NCBI GenBank assembly: GCA_025934835.1
Contig: JAICWL010000006.1
Location: forward strand, 1 to 60,930
DNA: 60,930 bases
Origin: Fimbriimonadaceae bacterium
Lineage (GTDB): Bacteria > Armatimonadota > Fimbriimonadia > Fimbriimonadales > Fimbriimonadaceae
Reading direction: 5' to 3'
The notes beneath the pieces are model-generated. The model ran no database searches, was not told the origin of the DNA, and was given only the letters and a program-made list of their open reading frames with translations. Positions 56,501 through 60,930 of this stretch are shown piece by piece; within the stretch, counting starts at the first letter, position 1, and each line of letters starts with the position of its first letter. Both the position numbers and the translations under genes were made by a program.

Positions 56501-57604
56501 GTGAAGATTCAAGCAGCCGTGCTCCATGCCGCCCACCGTCCATTCGAAATCGAGAGCCTGGAGCTCGAGGAGCCACACGCCGGTGAAGTTCTCGTGCAGT
56601 TGAAGGCGACGGGCGTCTGCCATAGCGATTGGCATCTCGCCACTGGCGCTACCAGCCATCCGCTTCCTGTCGTGCCGGGACACGAAGGTGCCGGCATCGT
56701 GGAGGCGGTCGGGCAAGGCGTGACGACTGTAGGCGTTGGCGATCACGTTTCGCTCAACTGGGCGCCAAGCTGCGGCTGCTGCTTCTATTGCCTGAATGGC
56801 CGCCCAAGTCTGTGCGAAACATTCGTGGGTCCGATTTGGGCCGGCACGATGGCGGATGGAACGACGCGGCTTCGAGATTCTTCCGGCCGGCCGGTGTACC
56901 ACTTCAGCGGGCTTGCCGCTTTTGCCGAGAAGTCCGTGGTTTCCGAGCGAAGCTGCGTGCGCATGAATCCGATGATACCGTTCGAAGTCGCCGCACTGAT
57001 CGGATGTGCGGTAACGACCGGAGTCGGCTCAGCGCTCAACACGGCGAAGGTCACTTCCGGCAGCTCCGTTGTAGTATTCGGGGCTGGTGGAGTGGGCCTG
57101 AGCACCATCATGGGAGCTCGGCTCTCGGGCTGCCATCCGATCATCGCAATCGACAGGTCGGAGGACAAGCTGCGCGTGGCGCAGGAGTTCGGCGCCAGTC
57201 ATTCGTTCGGGGCAGGTGACGGGCTGGTCGAGACAGTGCGCGGGTTAACGGAAGGAAGGGGCGCCGATACGGTGTTCGAGGCGATCGGCTCGCCCGAAGT
57301 CCAGGAGCTCTGCCTCGAGCTGGTTAGGCCGGGCGGCACACTGGTCCTTTCCGGCCTTGCGCCGATGGGTTCGTCCACGAACTTCCCGAGCTCCGCCATC
57401 GCCCGGCAAGAGAAGGCGATCCTCGGCTGCTATTACGGCAGCGCGAACGCAGCGCGAGACTTTCCTCTCTACGGAAGAATGTTTCTCGACGGACTGCTGC
57501 CGCTAGACCAGCTTGTGACGAAAACCTACCGACTCGACGAGATCAACGAGGCTTACGCGGAGATGCTCGCCGGCCGCCTTGCGCGCGGAGTCGTGGTTTT
57601 CTAG
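56501..57604 (+). CDS. Zinc-dependent alcohol dehydrogenase (MDR, class III-like)
   Basis: About 367 residues from the GTG at 56501 ([17 protein letters not shown] follows); an upstream TTG at 56480 is possible. The catalytic zinc ligands are in GVCHSDWHL and PGHEGAG. The structural zinc cluster is [15 protein letters not shown]. The NAD-binding segment is [15 protein letters not shown]. It resembles the class III/glutathione-independent formaldehyde or aryl-alcohol dehydrogenase group. Substrate unknown. Its TAG stop overlaps the TAG of the convergent aroC in a shared CTAG. It is divergent from the rhamnosidase operon with a gap of about 56 bp. Confidence 0.87.
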   Translation: MKIQAAVLHAAHRPFEIESLELEEPHAGEVLVQLKATGVCHSDWHLATGATSHPLPVVPGHEGAGIVEAVGQGVTTVGVGDHVSLNWAPSCGCCFYCLNGRPSLCETFVGPIWAGTMADGTTRLRDSSGRPVYHFSGLAAFAEKSVVSERSCVRMNPMIPFEVAALIGCAVTTGVGSALNTAKVTSGSSVVVFGAGGVGLSTIMGARLSGCHPIIAIDRSEDKLRVAQEFGASHSFGAGDGLVETVRGLTEGRGADTVFEAIGSPEVQELCLELVRPGGTLVLSGLAPMGSSTNFPSSAIARQEKAILGCYYGSANAARDFPLYGRMFLDGLLPLDQLVTKTYRLDEINEAYAEMLAGRLARGVVVF

Positions 57605-58686
57605 CTGGACATCTGAATCGCGCTTTGGAGCAGAGCATGGTCTGCCAGCACGAGTGCCACCATTGCCTCGACCATCGGTACGGCGCGAGGCAGGACGCAT
57701 GGGTCGTGGCGACCGCGACCCTGGATCGTAGTGTTTTCGTGGCTCACGGTCACGGTCCGCTGTTCTCGCATGACGGTCGCGGTCGGCTTGAACGCAGCCC
57801 TGATGAAGATGGGCATTCCGTTCGAGATTCCGCCTTGGATGCCACCGCTTCGATTGCTGAAGGTCGAGACTTGCCGCTCGTCATCGGCGAAGAACTCGTC
57901 GTTATGCTCGATGCCTGTGAAATCGACGCCGGTGAATCCGCTGCCGACTTCGAACCCTTTACAGGCCGGTAGCGAGAGAACTCCCTTACCGAGGTCCGCT
58001 TCCAATTTGTCGAAGACGGGCTCGCCCCAACCGGCGGGAACACCGCGGGCAACGCAACTAACGATGCCGCCGACGGAGTCGCCCGCCTTGCGGATCTCTT
58101 CGATGTGGGCGATCATCTGCTCTGCGGCTTTCGAATCGGGACACCGGACGATGTTGGCATCCACTTGCTTGCGGGTAACCGTCGAAGGGTCGGTGACACC
58201 CCGAATCTGGTGCACCTGCTCGACCCAACCTACGATTTCAACCCCGTAAGCGGTCAAAACTGCTCGGGCTACCGCTCCGGCGGCAACTCTTCCCACTGTT
58301 TCACGAGCCGAGGCTCGCCCGCCTCCCTCTACCGCCCTGATCCCGTACTTTTGATCGTAGGTGAAGTCGGCGTGGGAGGGCCGGTACTTCTCGCGCAACT
58401 CATCGTAGTCCTTCGAGCGCTGGTCCTCGTTCCTAACGAGCATCGCGATGGGTGTGCCGAGAGACAGGCCGTTCTGAACCCCGCTTAGAATCTGGGCAGT
58501 ATCGGATTCCTTGCGCTGCGTGGTTATGCGGGACTGCCCCGGCCTCCGCCGGTCGAGGTCGGCTTGGATGGCTTCGAGCGTAATCGAAAGGCGCGGCGGA
58601 CAGCCGTCAATGACGACTCCCACCGCGCCACCGTGCGATTCCCCGAACGTCGTGACCCGAAACAATCGGCCGAAGGTATTTCCCAT
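57601..58686 (-). CDS. aroC: Chorismate synthase
   Basis: A 361-residue chorismate synthase. It makes chorismate from EPSP using reduced FMN. The signatures [17 protein letters not shown] (about 15-31), [35 protein letters not shown] and [17 protein letters not shown] are clear. The length is standard. The short gap to the small ORFs upstream (about 34 bp) puts it at the end of a possible operon with them. No other aromatic pathway gene is present. Confidence 0.96.
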   Translation of the reverse strand: MGNTFGRLFRVTTFGESHGGAVGVVIDGCPPRLSITLEAIQADLDRRRPGQSRITTQRKESDTAQILSGVQNGLSLGTPIAMLVRNEDQRSKDYDELREKYRPSHADFTYDQKYGIRAVEGGGRASARETVGRVAAGAVARAVLTAYGVEIVGWVEQVHQIRGVTDPSTVTRKQVDANIVRCPDSKAAEQMIAHIEEIRKAGDSVGGIVSCVARGVPAGWGEPVFDKLEADLGKGVLSLPACKGFEVGSGFTGVDFTGIEHNDEFFADDERQVSTFSNRSGGIQGGISNGMPIFIRAAFKPTATVMREQRTVTVSHENTTIQGRGRHDPCVLPRAVPMVEAMVALVLADHALLQSAIQMSS

Positions 58687-58720
58687 TCGAACTCATTATG
58701 AGCCCGGACGGGAACCGCCT

Positions 58721-58999
58721 CTACTCTGTGCTCAGATCGCCGGAATCGGATTCCGAGAGCGTGTTGTGCGGATCGGTCGATCCACCTGGCGTCGGTTCGG
58801 GCCACTGTCCCGCTTCGTAGCTGGGACCTGCGTCCGCGGCAACTTCGTTTCTGGCCCCTGCATGGATCGGCGGGTTCCGCCGAAGGTCCTCGACGCCTGT
58901 CTTGCCGCCAGGCCCAGCATCATCGCCGAGCGGTTTGCTCGCCGCTTGCTCAGACCTCTTGGCTTTCTCCCGAATCATCGTCCCCGTCTTCTTCTTCAT
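58721..58999 (-). CDS. Small hydrophilic protein of unknown function
   Basis: A 92-residue, probably disordered protein starting MKKKTGTMIREKAKRSEQ. A basic N-terminus is followed by a Pro/Gly/Asp/Ser-rich tail. AAGGA lies 9 bases before the ATG. It overlaps the end of the acidic small gene by about 50 bases in another frame. No family is recognised. It lies just before aroC on the same strand. Confidence 0.5.
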   Translation of the reverse strand: MKKKTGTMIREKAKRSEQAASKPLGDDAGPGGKTGVEDLRRNPPIHAGARNEVAADAGPSYEAGQWPEPTPGGSTDPHNTLSESDSGDLSTE

Positions 59000-59186
59000 C
59001 GTTGGATTCCTTTTCGTCGTCGTAAGCTTCGTTTCTCAGGCTGGCCTCTTCCTCCGGGCTCATCGGCTTCCGCCGCCCTTCCCAGCCGCGATCAGCGGCA
59101 TCGGGGAGGTTCTTTTCACCCTCGGGCGCGTCCGAATATCCGTCTACTACCTGGTTTCGCGAAGACCCGTTGTCGTTATCTACCAT
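58950..59186 (-). CDS. Small acidic protein of unknown function
   Basis: A 78-residue protein from the ATG at 59186 (MVDNDNGSSRNQ). It has the well-placed GAGAGGAG Shine-Dalgarno sequence upstream. The C-terminus is strongly acidic (ESNDEEEDGDDDSG), suggesting a disordered protein that may bind metals or basic partners. A longer frame to 59375 would start inside the nuoB gene on the other strand, so the ATG at 59186 is preferred. No family is recognised. Confidence 0.55.
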   Translation of the reverse strand: MVDNDNGSSRNQVVDGYSDAPEGEKNLPDAADRGWEGRRKPMSPEEEASLRNEAYDDEKESNDEEEDGDDDSGESQEV

Positions 59187-59342
59187 CGTCACTCCTCTCG
59201 GGCGGCTGGTAGCCGCCTCATGTTCGACTGAAGGAATCCCGTGCTCGTTCAGGCTCTCCGGATCAGACGAGCATGGTGTCCCCGGAGCGACGTAAGCAAA
59301 GGATGGGACCGCGAAGGATATACTCGACAGGGACCCCGAACT
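59187..59342. promoter_or_regulatory. Divergent gap before nuoB
   Basis: This 156-bp region separates the small acidic gene (-) from nuoB (+). It must carry promoters in both directions, but I recognised no convincing -35/-10 pair. AGGGA about 8 bases before the nuoB ATG is a possible Shine-Dalgarno site. Confidence 0.3.
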
Positions 59343-59921
<579 letters not shown>

Positions 59922-59922
59922 T

Positions 59923-60375
59923 ATGGAGCTTCTGAAGGACATAGTCAAGCCGGTTCTTGCAGGATTCAGCATCACTGCCAAACGGCTGAAGCACGACAAA
60001 GTCACGATCATGTACCCCGAGAAGGTTCGCGAACAGTATCCGCGGACTCGCTGGCGACATGTCTTGACCCGATACGATAGCGGCTTGGAGCGATGCATCG
60101 GCTGCTCGCTGTGCGCGGGCGCCTGTCCGGCGCGGTGCATCTACATCGAAGCCAGAGAGAACACGGACGAGGAGCGCTACTCGCCCGGCGAGCGGTACGC
60201 CGTGCGCTACGAAATCAATATGCTTCGCTGCATTTTCTGCGGCTTCTGCCAGGAAGCGTGCCCGACCGGCGCGATCGTGCTGAGGAACGACTTCGAATTG
60301 GCGAACTATAAGCGAGAGCAGTTCATCTACACGAAAGAGATGCTTCTCGAGCCGATGCCGGTTCGCGAGGTTTAG
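59923..60375 (+). CDS. nuoI: NADH-quinone oxidoreductase subunit I
   Basis: A 150-residue ferredoxin-like complex I subunit with two 4Fe-4S clusters: CIGCSLCAGACPARC and CIFCGFCQEACPTGA. It passes electrons from the NADH module toward NuoB. The N-terminus and the spacing of the clusters match the NuoI family. It follows nuoB after one base. Its TAG stop overlaps the convergent PIG-L stop in a shared TTAG. Confidence 0.94.
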   Translation: MELLKDIVKPVLAGFSITAKRLKHDKVTIMYPEKVREQYPRTRWRHVLTRYDSGLERCIGCSLCAGACPARCIYIEARENTDEERYSPGERYAVRYEINMLRCIFCGFCQEACPTGAIVLRNDFELANYKREQFIYTKEMLLEPMPVREV

Positions 60376-60930
60376 AGGAGACTCACCGTTTTGCGGCGGT
60401 GGGATTCCGGTGGAACGGCGAATGTCGCGGCGAACGCGGCGCCTACTTCACAACCACGCGCTCTGCACTGGGCCCGATAGTAATCCAGATACGGGAACGT
60501 CGCTACCTCACCCCGAAACAGCGCGTAGCACCGCATAGCCCTTTCGTAGAGCTCCATATCCTCGGGCAACACGTCCACATAGACCTCGGGTACGTAGCCG
60601 TGCAGGTCCTCCCAGTTCTCTCCGAAGAAGCGTTTGCCCACCCAGTGCGGAGGAAGCTTTCGCTGAAAAGCAGGCAAGCCGGCAAAGAACAGCGCGTCCG
60701 CCAGGTTGGCGTGCGCGGCTGTGTGGTCTTTGTGCATGCTACCGGGCCAATGGGTGATGATCGCTTTGGGTTTCGCCTCCCGCACGATGTCCGCAATTTG
60801 CCACTTGACCTCATCGTTCACCGGAAGCTCGCCGTCGCTGAAGTCGAGCGCCCAGATTTGCGCGCCGAGAATCTCTGCGCATTCCGCGGCTTCCACTCTC
60901 TTCTGGGCCGCGTAATCGTCCGGCGACATG
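60372..60930 (-). CDS. PIG-L/LmbE-family deacetylase, partial
   Basis: The C-terminal 185 or more residues of a LmbE-like zinc deacetylase. The HxxDH-type metal motif is in GSMHKDHTAAH, and the PEVYVDVLPEDMELYERAM block is typical. The N-terminal AHPDDE motif is missing, so the gene continues past the right edge and the ATG near the end is probably internal. Such enzymes deacetylate N-acetylglucosamine-type sugars, for example in bacillithiol, mycothiol or glycolipid synthesis. Its stop overlaps that of nuoI. Confidence 0.82.
   Translation of the reverse strand, partial: MSPDDYAAQKRVEAAECAEILGAQIWALDFSDGELPVNDEVKWQIADIVREAKPKAIITHWPGSMHKDHTAAHANLADALFFAGLPAFQRKLPPHWVGKRFFGENWEDLHGYVPEVYVDVLPEDMELYERAMRCYALFRGEVATFPYLDYYRAQCRARGCEVGAAFAATFAVPPESHRRKTVSLL

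Overview
The window comes from a Gram-negative-type bacterium of roughly 60% GC with tightly packed genes. A type IV pilus operon with a secretin, a PEP-CTERM protein, SdrD-like repeat and alpha-2-macroglobulin surface proteins, an E. coli-type ArgG and many plant-polysaccharide enzymes together suggest Armatimonadota (Fimbriimonas-like). That placement is inference from gene content and style, not from a marker gene. Many genes lack a clear Shine-Dalgarno sequence, and several operons use TTG or GTG starts that overlap the previous stop codon.

Layout. 1-1465 (-) is livF-rimI-tsaD, with tsaD cut by the window edge. 1546-4134 (+) is glycogen phosphorylase, followed by an RRM RNA-binding protein (-), a HAD phosphatase and an aldehyde dehydrogenase (-). 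7035-10111 (+) holds an exported protein of unknown function, a TPR protein and a small secreted cysteine-rich protein. argG and a secreted subtilisin-like protease follow, facing a large SdrD-type repeat protein (-) that has a long, hairpin-rich leader. 16341-18082 (-) encodes a VKOR-DsbA disulfide-forming fusion and a small membrane protein.

18158-29340 (-) is a type IV pilus operon in the order pilB, pilC, pilA, pilX-like, pilV-like, pilW-like, pilM-pilN fusion, pilO, pilQ, pilP-like. Upstream lie a STAND-type NTPase with helical repeats (-) and a PEP-CTERM protein (+). Next come tdh and a degenerate DprA-like protein (-), a GH38 alpha-mannosidase and a CHASE-domain histidine kinase (+), and a DAGK-family lipid kinase and a beta-helix polysaccharide-active protein (-).

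43105-49900 (+) is a coupled operon of a polytopic membrane protein, a thioester alpha-2-macroglobulin and a VanW protein. 49904-56444 (-) is a coupled operon of a secreted GH78 rhamnosidase and a ribose-type ABC importer lacking a binding protein. The end holds a zinc alcohol dehydrogenase, aroC, two small disordered proteins, adjacent nuoB and nuoI, and a partial PIG-L deacetylase.

How the parts fit: the pilus operon and the disulfide machinery probably cooperate, since the major pilin has a C-terminal cysteine pair. The glycoside hydrolases, importer and glycogen phosphorylase suggest a carbohydrate scavenger. The A2M and VanW proteins look like envelope defence or maintenance. No tRNA, rRNA, CRISPR array, transposase or prophage gene was found.
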